A DNA stretch of 22,503 nucleotides from a virus. The stretch lies in IMG/VR virus record IMGVR_UViG_3300025141_000844, positions 1-22,503 of that record; one strand, 5' to 3'. The position numbers and the translations under genes are program-made. This document shows positions 14,445-21,672 of this stretch, one piece after another; position 1 is the first letter of the stretch, and every line of letters starts with the position of its first letter. The notes below the pieces were generated by a model. The model was given only the letters and a program-made list of their open reading frames with translations, searched no databases and was not told where the DNA came from.

Positions 14445-15446
14445 TTAAGGGCCTTCCCAAGAAAAAAGACCTTTTTCAAATCCGCCACTGCCACTCAAAT
14501 CTTCACCAGATAAATCTTTTCCTTCATCTCCATATTGAGTATCTCCACCAGCTTCGTCTTTATATTGGTCTCCTACTATTTTCCATCCTTCACTTTCATC
14601 CCAATAGAATGTGTTACCTGCATATGTCGTTATCTCACCCGGATAACTACCATCGTAAGTTGGTCTCTCCGTTTCATCTCTATCTGCAAATCTTGTAGCA
14701 CCGGGGATTCGTGAAACAACATCAAGCATGCCGTAGATATCGCTTACATACCTATCTCTTTCAGATTTTACACCTTTTTGAAGTGTTGAAGAAGCAGAAG
14801 CCATACTTGCTTCAAGCATAGTTTTTGCTGATGCTCCTTTTGTTAAATAATCTTTTAATATACCACTCCTAGCTTCTCCCATTCCCTGCTCTCTCTCCCC
14901 AAATCCGCTAAATCCCTTACCCAAACCAAGTGATTTTTGGTACGACTTCTCAAGACCTAATTGACCCAATTGCTTATATTGTCCAATTTTAGACTCATAT
15001 CCCTCTTGAGCTGCTCCTGTAGTTGCCATATAATCCTCATAAAAAATCTGCTCTCCTTCTGGATTATACTCTTGAAACCTTTTAGCATATCTTCCAGTTG
15101 GCTCATATCCATATTGTGAATATAAATCTTGTAGGTCCGGTGTTCCCCCTTCAATACCATATCCACTAGCGCCGGTGCTTTCATCATATGAATAATCATC
15201 ACCTTCATGATATCCGCCATGGCTATAACCGGGAACTGATTCAGTATATCCTCCCGCAGACATTCCTAAGAAATCTGACAAAATAGACTTATCCATATTT
15301 TTATTTTTATTTCTTGGAAATAGAACAAAATTCAGTAAGTCTAATGGTTTTTTACCTATTGCTTTAACAACTTCTTTATTCAACACATATTCACCTACAG
15401 GGTCTTGTTTTGTTGGGCCTTCTACTGCTATTACTTGATTATCCAT
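14445..15446 (-). CDS. Gly/Tyr-rich virion-type protein
   Basis: This 333-residue protein has a helical start, then a Gly/Tyr/Ser-rich stretch at about residues 63-125 with SAGGYTESVPGYSHGGYHEGDD. A helical middle with many Gly follows (about 148-215), and a Gly/Asp-rich tail carries DLSGEDLSGSGGFEKG. The HGGY element also occurs in the next upstream gene's product. The stop of that gene overlaps this ATG (TAATG) and there is only a weak ribosome site, so coupling is likely. The composition suggests a flexible structural or internal virion protein. No family is recognised. Confidence 0.65.
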   Translation of the reverse strand: MDNQVIAVEGPTKQDPVGEYVLNKEVVKAIGKKPLDLLNFVLFPRNKNKNMDKSILSDFLGMSAGGYTESVPGYSHGGYHEGDDYSYDESTGASGYGIEGGTPDLQDLYSQYGYEPTGRYAKRFQEYNPEGEQIFYEDYMATTGAAQEGYESKIGQYKQLGQLGLEKSYQKSLGLGKGFSGFGEREQGMGEARSGILKDYLTKGASAKTMLEASMASASSTLQKGVKSERDRYVSDIYGMLDVVSRIPGATRFADRDETERPTYDGSYPGEITTYAGNTFYWDESEGWKIVGDQYKDEAGGDTQYGDEGKDLSGEDLSGSGGFEKGLFSWEGP

Positions 15447-16216
15447 TATCTTACAGGGCTTTGCATATGACTAAGAAGCCCTCCTCCCATAAAACCTTCA
15501 ATAGCCCCTCCATGTAATTTATTTTCTAGTAAAGTGCTACCATATCCCCCATGTCCATAAGTTGTTTCTGACCTAATTCCGTACCCCTCCGGTGGTTCTA
15601 CATTAAGAAATCTCCTTAACCACTGATTATTAAGCTCATCAGAACTATAATCATCACCAACAACAGCATCACCAGCAGCATCACCAGCAGCATCACCAGC
15701 AGCATCAGGAGCAAATTTACTAAATAAACCTTTGCCAGACTCACTTACTAATGAGCCTAAAAGAGACACTACGCCCGAACCCTTAGCCATACCCTCAAAA
15801 TATTTATCTTTTTTACCATATTCTTTTCTTAATTTATCGAAATCTTCTTCATATAATCCTGTAGGAGAAGACCCAATCTTTATTCCCTCACCTTTAGCAT
15901 ATTCTGAACCCTTCTCTGCGCCTTTCCAAGCTGAATATCCTTTAACTAATGACTTTAAAAGAGGTCTACCATACTTATAAGCTGCACTTGCTGCACTTGC
16001 TTGTGGAAAGGCAAGTTTAACAGCCAAATCGAATAACAGACCTGATGCAACACTGCCGCCCATAGCCCCAAGGCTAGAATATAATTTTCTTTCATCAGTT
16101 TCAGTTTTTATATCTGAAGCATAATCACCAAGAGATGACTCTGTTTCCCATATATCTCTTGATAAATCAGACCTTAAAGGCGCTCCCCAAACACTTGACG
16201 GTATATTATACGCCAT
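15446..16216 (-). CDS. Gly/Ala-rich virion-type protein with DAAG repeat
   Basis: This 256-residue protein has a hydrophobic helix at about residues 49-72 (LGAMGGSVASGLLFDLAVKL). A second Gly/Ser-rich hydrophobic stretch lies near 145-160, and a DAAG tetrapeptide repeat near 169-182 comes from a 12-base tandem repeat. The C-terminal part contains TTYGHGGYGSTLL and LHGGAIEGFMGGGLLSHM. AAGGAG lies 7 bases before the ATG, and a sigma70-like promoter candidate is just upstream, so this may be the first gene of the internal-protein operon. The amphipathic glycine-rich helices suit a protein that enters or crosses the host envelope during DNA ejection, which is an inference. Confidence 0.65.
   Translation of the reverse strand: MAYNIPSSVWGAPLRSDLSRDIWETESSLGDYASDIKTETDERKLYSSLGAMGGSVASGLLFDLAVKLAFPQASAASAAYKYGRPLLKSLVKGYSAWKGAEKGSEYAKGEGIKIGSSPTGLYEEDFDKLRKEYGKKDKYFEGMAKGSGVVSLLGSLVSESGKGLFSKFAPDAAGDAAGDAAGDAVVGDDYSSDELNNQWLRRFLNVEPPEGYGIRSETTYGHGGYGSTLLENKLHGGAIEGFMGGGLLSHMQSPVR
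15665..15708. repeat. 12-base tandem repeat, 3.7 copies
   Basis: The unit AGCATCACCAGC occurs at 15665-15676, 15677-15688 and 15689-15700, followed by a partial copy to 15708. On the - strand it encodes GDAA repeats in the Gly/Ala-rich virion protein. The copies are base-identical, which implies recent slippage; copy number may vary between relatives. Confidence 0.9.
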
Positions 16217-16236
16217 ATTAAAACTCCTTGTTATAA

Positions 16237-16263
16237 ATTAAGCTGGCACAATTCAAGCTTAAT
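16237..16263. promoter_or_regulatory. 8-base inverted repeat at a promoter (possible operator)
   Basis: ATTAAGCT (16237-16244) and AGCTTAAT (16256-16263) form a perfect inverted repeat with an 11-base spacer. One arm overlaps the candidate -10 box and the other lies in the early transcribed leader of the - strand gene starting at 16216. A repressor operator or an RNA hairpin after the fibre gene are both possible. The stem is AT-rich and there is no U-run, so a terminator is less likely. Confidence 0.35.
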
Positions 16264-16290
16264 ATAAAGATATTAACGCTAAAGTGACAA
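16261..16290 (-). promoter_or_regulatory. Candidate sigma70-type promoter
   Basis: Read on the - strand, TTGTCA (16290-16285) and TATATT (16266-16261) are separated by 18 bases. Each differs from the consensus TTGACA/TATAAT at one position. A start site near 16254 would give a leader of about 38 bases to the ATG at 16216. It lies in the only gene-free gap of the left half of this arm, which supports it. AT-rich DNA yields such matches by chance. Confidence 0.4.
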
Positions 16291-16299
16291 CCGTTATAA

Positions 16300-16992
16300 T
16301 TAAGTATCATAAGTAACTTCCATGAATGCATTGAAATCATCAACCTCAACCGCACTGCCGCCATTAGAAGTAAATACAACTTTCAAAGTTAAAACGTCAC
16401 CTGCAACAAATGCGTCTGCATCCATTGCCTGTACATCTGATACACCTGTATCACCAGTGCTTGTTGGGTCTGAAGATTTAGAGAAAACCTTAGTACCATC
16501 TTTATAAACGCCAATATTTACAGTGCTATATGTTGACCCACCACCACCCGCGGTAACACTGGTAACATTATATTGACAGGAAACACCAGTAATACTACCG
16601 GGCCTATGTTGTCTATATCCCTGAGTAGCAGACATCTGTGTACCATTATTAAAATCTAAATACCTATCAGTAGTAAATGCACTAGCTTCACCACCATCAA
16701 AATATGCACGAGTACCACCTTTAATTGCCCCATCAACTACTATATTTCCATGCACAGTAAGATTTCTATCTACAATTTGGTTCCCATCATGGGAAAGATA
16801 AACCTTATATAATCTACTCTTAACCTTTTTAAAAAGGGCTAATGGCTTATTCGGCTCTTGAACAAATACCTGTTCACCCTCTTTCATACTAATTGATGAT
16901 GGGGTATGGCTGTAAGTAGATTTTGTATCACCAGATGGAAGCGTAGATTCTTTTATATTTTGCAGTCTACGTATATCTCTATAGGTTGGCAT
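16300..16992 (-). CDS. Fibre-like virion protein
   Basis: This 230-residue protein starts MPTYRDIRRLQNIKESTLPSG, then a beta-rich segment that includes QVFVQEPNKPLALFKKVKSRLYKVYLS, a pattern seen at the N-terminus of phage tail-tip and fibre proteins. NLTVHGNIVVDGAIKGG (about residues 77-94) looks like a trimeric beta stalk. From about 130 to the end a Ser/Thr/Gly-rich beta-sandwich (VTAGGGGSTYSTVNIGVYKDG, EVTYDT) would be the distal domain, perhaps receptor- or sugar-binding. The preceding tail gene's stop overlaps this ATG (TAATG). I infer a short tail fibre or virion appendage; a capsid-decorating fibre is the alternative. Confidence 0.55.
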   Translation of the reverse strand: MPTYRDIRRLQNIKESTLPSGDTKSTYSHTPSSISMKEGEQVFVQEPNKPLALFKKVKSRLYKVYLSHDGNQIVDRNLTVHGNIVVDGAIKGGTRAYFDGGEASAFTTDRYLDFNNGTQMSATQGYRQHRPGSITGVSCQYNVTSVTAGGGGSTYSTVNIGVYKDGTKVFSKSSDPTSTGDTGVSDVQAMDADAFVAGDVLTLKVVFTSNGGSAVEVDDFNAFMEVTYDT

Positions 16993-19622
16993 TATCCCAC
17001 CTTCTTATGTAAAGTTCTATATTCTATAGTAATATCATTTATTTGTATACCCGCTGTACTTCCAACGACATTAGTCGGATTAGTTATTTTTAATTGCAAA
17101 CTCTGGCAGGTAAATGGAGTAGATGGATATGCTTTTAAAATAGCCCACGATGCACTTGCTGAAAAATTACCAGTTAAATTTGTATAGGAATTTGTAGTTC
17201 CATCTGTTTCATATGATATTGGAGTAGTTTGCGCATTGTCACTCTTATATGTTATATATACAGCATAAATCTTTTTTAGAACACCGGGCTGTCCAAAATC
17301 TATATCTTTTGTTTTTACTAGAAATGTACTGGTTGCTCCATTATATAAAGTTGTATTAACATATTTTTTAACATTGAATGAATGTAGTACCCCACCTTGG
17401 GCATTAGAATGAGTTGCTGCAGTAGTACCATTATATCCCCTTTTTACAGTTAATGTATTGCTGCTTATAGATAAGACCTTCATACTCTCTGCATCATAGT
17501 TTACTATATCACCAGAATCATAATCGCCTCCAGCTCCTACATCAAATGTTACTGCGGTTGTATCGGTAATAGCCCCGTCAAGTTCTCCGTCACCCGGCTC
17601 ATACTCATTAAATAACTGAAGACATAAATCTCCATTATAATCTATGTCAAAATTACTGTACTGGTCTTTATTGGATGCATCACCATCTGTTAATAAATCA
17701 GTAGCAAATATCCAACTCTTAAACTTAAAATCATATATATAAGCATTTCCGCTGTCAGTTACAGAAGCAAAACAATCTTTCATAACAATAATTTGTTTAC
17801 GTTTCTTTTCGTATCCAACTATTGACCCATCTGTAATAAATGAAGACCAAGATGGGCAGTCACCGCTGGCAGTGCCATCCTCTAAAATTTTACCCTCTAT
17901 CAAATTTGTTATTCTACTACCATTATATAAATAACAACCATTCTCATTTACCCAGCAAATTCCATAATCAGTTCTAAACGCAGCCGCAGGATGAACTATC
18001 CCATTATGTTTTACATTCTCTTCTAAAAACCATCCCGTATCAGATGAAGATGAAACATTAATTATCTGAACAGATTTTTGTTTGAAAGCTAAAATCCTAT
18101 CAGCATACTCCATTAAATGCACATATACTTCATTATCACCACGGACAACATCAATAAAATTAAATGATGGAAATGTATCAAATCTATTAGGCATACTATA
18201 CATTATTCTATCGCCATAACTGGTAGGCTGGTCACTGCCCGGTGGAATAATCTTTATATTAGCAATAAATGCTCTTCTATTACATACAACAGCACACCCC
18301 CATCCCTCACCAGCCTTACCAATACTATTAGAATCTACAGAACTAGGATATCCATTTAGTGTTTCGTAAGTATCCAAATTGGGATTTAAAGAATCAACAC
18401 TTGCGCTATAAAACTGAGGAGGTGTATCATCTGTCCACGCTCCATCGTAATCTGATAACAATGACACCCTTGCACCTTCTTTTAAACTAATATCAGCAAG
18501 AAGAGTCCAAGGGCTGTCACCGGAACCATTTGGCCTAAAATAAGCTCTCCCACCGCTTATCCTTTCATCGTATGGACCTTCTGCTCTTATTACTATAGCA
18601 ACCTTCTGGCCTGCGGTTACAGAAAATGTTTTATTTGAACTCGGTGCATATAATAAAGACTCTTGATTATCGTCATATATAAAACTTATTGCTATCTGGT
18701 ATGTATCAGCTTCCCATGTACTGGCAGCATCGGATGACATTGTAGTTGTTATATTAAAACCAGCCCCTGCTGTAGAAAGATATCCAGAACCAATAGCGGC
18801 TTCTGTAGGGGGTGTTAGTCTATTATTATTTGCATAAAATCCCATATAACTATATTTACTAAGACTTGGTTCAAAATGAACCCTCTTAACAAAACCCCAC
18901 CACTGAACCTCACCAGCATTACTACCTACAGTTGAATCCCTCATTCTTGTATCGCATACTCTTACTGCATTATCAACAACATAATACATAAACCTTGCCG
19001 GAACCATTGGCACATAAGCACCAGAAAATGTTTTTACAACCTCTTCAGTAACAGCATCTGTTGATTTTAAATAATGACCTACACTTGGTTCTCCAGCATC
19101 TCCAAGTAAAAATAGTGATTCTCCGTACTTATGATAACTAATAGATGTTGAATCGCCAGCCGCTTCTGTTGTTGTAGTATCTCCAACAACTAAATATTTA
19201 TTAGCGGCGGGAGCGGCATGAGATTTAACAGTATGAAATCCATCATTGCTAGTGCTTCCTGTAACAAGTATTTCAGAGCCAACTGGAAAAACAGGTCGTA
19301 AATCAGTACCAGTTGTATAAATAATATGATTACCGGCAGATGCCGCTGTATATCCAATATCTGTTCGGCTGGATATACTTGTAGCTCCAACAGTATAATC
19401 TATTTCAAAAGATTTAAACCCATATCCACCCTCTATAGAACCCTCATATCTAGCTCCCGCATCTCCATGAGTAGCAAAACTACCACGACTGCGAATAATA
19501 CCATTGTGGTCTAGCATCACATTCTGAGCTGTAACCAACTGGTTATTATCTATATCTCTTGGGTCTCTTAAATTATTTACACCACCTGAGAAATTATTTA
19601 AGGTTAGAAGCTGTTTAGGCAT
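16992..19622 (-). CDS. Large tail protein (nozzle or stabilization type)
   Basis: This 876-residue protein begins MPKQLLTLNNFSGGVNNL and continues with DPRDIDNNQLVTAQNVMLD, an N-terminus I recognise from large tail proteins of environmental podoviruses, comparable in place to T7 gp12 or P22 gp10. Residues about 77-146 hold a beta module with GSTSNDGFHTV. Residues about 700-745 hold MKVLSISSNTLTVKRGYNG followed by TTAATH, a small beta module recurrent in phage tail proteins. The length, beta-rich composition and position between the endolysin and fibre genes support a tail hub or nozzle. The exact family is uncertain. The ATG overlaps the endolysin stop (TAATG) and lacks a strong ribosome site. 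Confidence 0.6.
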   Translation of the reverse strand: MPKQLLTLNNFSGGVNNLRDPRDIDNNQLVTAQNVMLDHNGIIRSRGSFATHGDAGARYEGSIEGGYGFKSFEIDYTVGATSISSRTDIGYTAASAGNHIIYTTGTDLRPVFPVGSEILVTGSTSNDGFHTVKSHAAPAANKYLVVGDTTTTEAAGDSTSISYHKYGESLFLLGDAGEPSVGHYLKSTDAVTEEVVKTFSGAYVPMVPARFMYYVVDNAVRVCDTRMRDSTVGSNAGEVQWWGFVKRVHFEPSLSKYSYMGFYANNNRLTPPTEAAIGSGYLSTAGAGFNITTTMSSDAASTWEADTYQIAISFIYDDNQESLLYAPSSNKTFSVTAGQKVAIVIRAEGPYDERISGGRAYFRPNGSGDSPWTLLADISLKEGARVSLLSDYDGAWTDDTPPQFYSASVDSLNPNLDTYETLNGYPSSVDSNSIGKAGEGWGCAVVCNRRAFIANIKIIPPGSDQPTSYGDRIMYSMPNRFDTFPSFNFIDVVRGDNEVYVHLMEYADRILAFKQKSVQIINVSSSSDTGWFLEENVKHNGIVHPAAAFRTDYGICWVNENGCYLYNGSRITNLIEGKILEDGTASGDCPSWSSFITDGSIVGYEKKRKQIIVMKDCFASVTDSGNAYIYDFKFKSWIFATDLLTDGDASNKDQYSNFDIDYNGDLCLQLFNEYEPGDGELDGAITDTTAVTFDVGAGGDYDSGDIVNYDAESMKVLSISSNTLTVKRGYNGTTAATHSNAQGGVLHSFNVKKYVNTTLYNGATSTFLVKTKDIDFGQPGVLKKIYAVYITYKSDNAQTTPISYETDGTTNSYTNLTGNFSASASWAILKAYPSTPFTCQSLQLKITNPTNVVGSTAGIQINDITIEYRTLHKKVG

Positions 19623-20002
19623 TAATCACGCAGCTCCACATGAACTAAGTCATCAAAGTTATTATCTTTAATCTCACCATCTGAATCCCAATCTCCTCCC
19701 CAGCGTATCTTAACTCCCATAGATTGACCTATGCCTCGTACCATGCCACCCATATAATGAAACCTTTCACGGTCATCCCAATCAATAGGATAAGGAGATA
19801 AGTCAACAGCTTTTCCTGCCATGTGCTTACTGTACTTGACCTTTGTAGCTCCCTTAGCCAAAAGCTCTTTCTGACGCTCTTCAGTTCGTAAACCCTCTAT
19901 AATCGTAACGTCCATAATCTTTATAAGTTCATTAAGAACATTTACAAGTTTAGTATTTACACCCTTCAGCCTTTCTTTTGACCTTTTGCCAAATCTGGGC
20001 AT
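19622..20002 (-). CDS. M15-family peptidoglycan peptidase (endolysin)
   Basis: This 126-residue zinc peptidase probably cleaves the L-alanyl-D-glutamate (or a D-Ala) bond of the cell wall for lysis. It shows the VanY/Peptidase_M15_4 signature: a GLRTEERQKELLAKGAT segment (37-53), SKHMAGKAVDL (58-68) with zinc ligands H60 and D67, IRWGGDWDSDG (99-109), and the final VHVELRD with H121 as third ligand. D117/D118 just before it are candidates for the catalytic acid. The length matches single-domain phage endolysins such as T5 endopeptidase. It has no signal peptide, so export would depend on the holin-type membrane proteins encoded just upstream. Confidence 0.88.
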   Translation of the reverse strand: MPRFGKRSKERLKGVNTKLVNVLNELIKIMDVTIIEGLRTEERQKELLAKGATKVKYSKHMAGKAVDLSPYPIDWDDRERFHYMGGMVRGIGQSMGVKIRWGGDWDSDGEIKDNNFDDLVHVELRD

Positions 20003-20003
20003 C

Positions 20004-20243
20004 TTAAAACAGCCCCCATTTAGCTTTCAGAACTGCTTTGCCTACATCAATCACTTCTTTCATTACAGCATCTTTCTCAGCCTTTGTAAGCTTACCATCT
20101 CTATATCCTTCTTCTAATTTTTTCATGACATCACCAAACTCTTTGACTATGTTCTTGTATTTAGCTGCTACAAGAGTAGCGATACCAGCTACAATAACAC
20201 CACCCATATAGAAGGCGTTTGTCCAACTTACCCATTCACTCAT
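20004..20243 (-). CDS. Small membrane protein, holin candidate
   Basis: This 79-residue protein has a WVSWTNAFYMGG start and one transmembrane segment at about residues 11-28 (GGVIVAGIATLVAAKY). A charged amphipathic tail follows, with KLTKAEKDAVMKEVIDVG. The size, topology and position one base before the endolysin gene fit a holin or holin partner. It overlaps the upstream gene by 4 bases (ATGA), and a TGGAG lies 7 bases before its ATG. Which member of this membrane-protein cluster makes the lesion cannot be decided from sequence. Confidence 0.6.
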   Translation of the reverse strand: MSEWVSWTNAFYMGGVIVAGIATLVAAKYKNIVKEFGDVMKKLEEGYRDGKLTKAEKDAVMKEVIDVGKAVLKAKWGLF

Positions 20244-20446
20244 TTAAAACTCCATGTTATTATTGTTGTTAATATTGCCATTCCACCAATTATATAGTTT
20301 CTCCAGTTCTCAAGAGACCTTGTACGTCCATTGAGAGCTTTTAATTGGTGCTTTATATCAGGCAATTCTCTATTAAGTATAGTTTCAATTCTAACTAAAC
20401 GCTCTTTAACATCGTTTCTGTATACATCTATTGGTTCGTAATCCAT
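20240..20446 (-). CDS. XhlA-like coiled-coil protein with C-terminal membrane anchor
   Basis: This 68-residue protein has a charged coiled-coil N-terminus (VKERLVRIETILNRELPDIKH), then NGRTRSLENWRNYIIGGMA and a C-terminal transmembrane helix ending ITWSFK. This layout matches XhlA-type hemolysin/holin-associated proteins, which work with a holin to release cell-wall enzymes. I choose the ATG at 20446 (MDYEP) because GGTAGG lies 7 bases upstream and the previous stop is 1 base away. An in-frame ATG at 20461 has no ribosome site and would add five residues. Confidence 0.6.
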   Translation of the reverse strand: MDYEPIDVYRNDVKERLVRIETILNRELPDIKHQLKALNGRTRSLENWRNYIIGGMAILTTIITWSFK

Positions 20447-20447
20447 A

Positions 20448-20768
20448 TTAATGCCTACCATTTATTCGGCTAACATTACCTTTTATTTCCATCAGAACAT
20501 CAGACATATCATTAATCTCACTTACCATATCTTCATGCCGTCTATCTCTTGTTTCATCACTACGGTTCCATCTATCTAAGAATTTAAGCACAATACTTTC
20601 AATATTAGAAATTCTTACAGACTGCTCTTCATTTTCCACTTTAAGATTTTCAAGTGCTTCAGCTTGTTGACTGGCTCTCTTGTTCATTGAATAAACCAAG
20701 AACATAAACATTGCACCCACAACACCTATCATTCCCGCTTCTGAGTAGAGTGTTAAAAATTCCTTCAT
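20448..20768 (-). CDS. Membrane-anchored coiled-coil protein in the lysis block
   Basis: This 106-residue protein has an N-terminal transmembrane helix (about residues 8-27, GMIGVVGAMFMFLVYSM). A long helical, heptad-like domain follows, with EALENLKVENEEQSVRISNIE and SEINDMSDVLMEIKGNV, ending SRINGRH. One N-terminal anchor plus a coiled coil is the topology of an inner-membrane spanin (Rz-like) or an antiholin. The neighbouring XhlA-like protein has the mirror layout, so the two may pair. AGGA lies about 10 bases before the ATG. Confidence 0.55.
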   Translation of the reverse strand: MKEFLTLYSEAGMIGVVGAMFMFLVYSMNKRASQQAEALENLKVENEEQSVRISNIESIVLKFLDRWNRSDETRDRRHEDMVSEINDMSDVLMEIKGNVSRINGRH

Positions 20769-20773
20769 TCGGT

Positions 20774-20845
20774 TTAGTTCCTCGGAAGATTACCATGTAT
20801 ACTTACATAATGATTTATTTTAGCTAGTATCTCACTAAAAGACAT
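20774..20845 (-). CDS. Possible 23-residue peptide gene
   Basis: The 82-base gap between two lysis-block genes holds an ATG (20845-20843) that opens 5 bases after the previous stop and reads 23 codons to a TAA at 20776-20774, five bases before the next ATG. The peptide is amphipathic: MSFSEILAKINHYVSIHG then NLPRN. The ribosome site is weak (TAAGAG). The gap is filled almost exactly and adjacent genes are coupled the same way. However, a 23-codon ORF is expected by chance fairly often. Confidence 0.3.
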   Translation of the reverse strand: MSFSEILAKINHYVSIHGNLPRN

Positions 20846-20850
20846 AGCTC

Positions 20851-21186
20851 TTACTTTTTCTTTTTCTTTCTCCAACTTAGTGGATTTAGATTTAATTCTT
20901 TTTGGTACCATTGTAATTCTTCTTCCATCTTAGCATATCTTTGCTGTTCATCTATTATATGTCTATCAACCAATTCAGCGATTTGGGCAGTCGAAGTATC
21001 CATCCCCTCTTCGAGTGCTTCAATTCGTGCGACAATATTCCAGAAACCGTAAACCAACATCCCACACAGAACCAAAATCTGTCCCAACCATTTAATGTTG
21101 AAAGAGAAAACCATGTTATCATCCACGAGAGTTCCCCTATAGCTTCTGGCGGTATTTGGTTTTCCATTTATGTGTTTGTCAGCCAT
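20851..21186 (-). CDS. Single-pass membrane coiled-coil protein with poly-Lys end
   Basis: This 111-residue protein has a polar N-terminus (MADKHINGKPNTARSYRG), a membrane-associated stretch NMVFSFNIKWLGQILVLCGM and VYGFWNIVARIEALEEGM (about residues 24-50), and a long charged helix with EEQQ-type repeats. It ends NPLSWRKKKKK. I recall similar short proteins (FSFN.KWL plus .W..E..LNP.SW) in marine phages, without a known function. The ATG lies within the overlapping end of the 30-residue gene. It could be a spanin-like or holin-related protein. Confidence 0.6.
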   Translation of the reverse strand: MADKHINGKPNTARSYRGTLVDDNMVFSFNIKWLGQILVLCGMLVYGFWNIVARIEALEEGMDTSTAQIAELVDRHIIDEQQRYAKMEEELQWYQKELNLNPLSWRKKKKK

Positions 21187-21260
21187 GCCATTAAGTAGAA
21201 TACTCCGATGAGAAAAACTCCAATACCTAACCAGAAATGGTATTCTTTACTATCATTCAT
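21168..21260 (-). CDS. 30-residue single-pass membrane peptide
   Basis: The ATG at 21260 overlaps the previous stop (ATGA at 21260-21257) and the frame ends with TAA at 21170-21168. The product MNDSKEYHFW plus LGIGVFLIGVFYLMAWLTNT is a polar head and one transmembrane helix. It overlaps the next gene by 19 bases. Its length, overlap on both sides and hydrophobic helix are typical of tiny phage membrane proteins. A regulatory partner of a holin is possible; no function is known. Confidence 0.55.
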   Translation of the reverse strand: MNDSKEYHFWLGIGVFLIGVFYLMAWLTNT

Positions 21261-21382
21261 TTGATTTCCCATCCAGCCACAGACCATCCAGAATCACATC
21301 CTGTTGCTAAAGTTACTATACAAAGTATTATAATTAATAAAATTATCCATACCGACAATACAACAAATTCATTTTTTTTCAT
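21257..21382 (-). CDS. 41-residue putative lipoprotein or membrane peptide
   Basis: The ATG at 21382 overlaps the upstream stop (ATGA) and the frame ends with TGA at 21259-21257. The sequence has a basic start (MKKNE), a long hydrophobic helix (residues 6-27) and LATGC at 25-29, which partly fits a lipobox with C29 as the acylated residue. The usual -3 leucine is alanine here. About 12 residues (DSGWSVAGWEIK) follow. A tiny outer-membrane lipoprotein near an endolysin suggests an Rz1-like o-spanin, but it would be too short to span the periplasm alone. A plain membrane peptide is the alternative. Confidence 0.55.
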   Translation of the reverse strand: MKKNEFVVLSVWIILLIIILCIVTLATGCDSGWSVAGWEIK

Positions 21383-21672
21383 ATTACTATCCATATTGCT
21401 ATTGCTGTTTCTACAAACAAATCTGCTGCTGTATTATAAGCCCACTTACTCTTAGTGCCATATACTTCTTCAGTACCTTCTATGAAGTATTCAGCAACCT
21501 CCCACAGTAATCCAAGTAGAAATACTATCATTACAGCCCAGAATGCACTTGCCCCTAGCCATAGTGACACTTTACACAGAAAAGCTCCGCCAGCGAGGTG
21601 ATAGGCTGTCCAGTGGTCAAGCTGTCCTGTAGACAGTTGCCAACCAACAAACTTGTGTAAAAAATTAAACAC
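21379..21672 (-). CDS. Multi-pass membrane protein, unknown function
   Basis: About 97 residues. The segment DHWTAYHLAGGAFLCKVSLW is followed by a hydrophobic stretch (FWAVMIVFLLGLLWEVAEYFIEG), an acidic loop with EEVYGTKSKWAYNTAADL and a C-terminal helix. Two or three membrane spans are expected. The His-x-x-Gly-Gly, W-E-x-x-E and N-T-x-x-D residues within helices may form a polar site. I chose a GTG at 21672, which shares one base with the upstream stop, as at 1514. An in-frame ATG at 21723 would overlap the upstream gene by 52 bases. It may be a holin or a host-envelope modifier. Confidence 0.6.
   Translation of the reverse strand: MFNFLHKFVGWQLSTGQLDHWTAYHLAGGAFLCKVSLWLGASAFWAVMIVFLLGLLWEVAEYFIEGTEEVYGTKSKWAYNTAADLFVETAIAIWIVI

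Noticed and set aside
21237-21455. A 72-codon + strand ORF, hydrophobic, opposite the small lysis genes
   Set aside because: The two short - strand genes here explain the DNA better: coupled starts and stops, and consistent strand.
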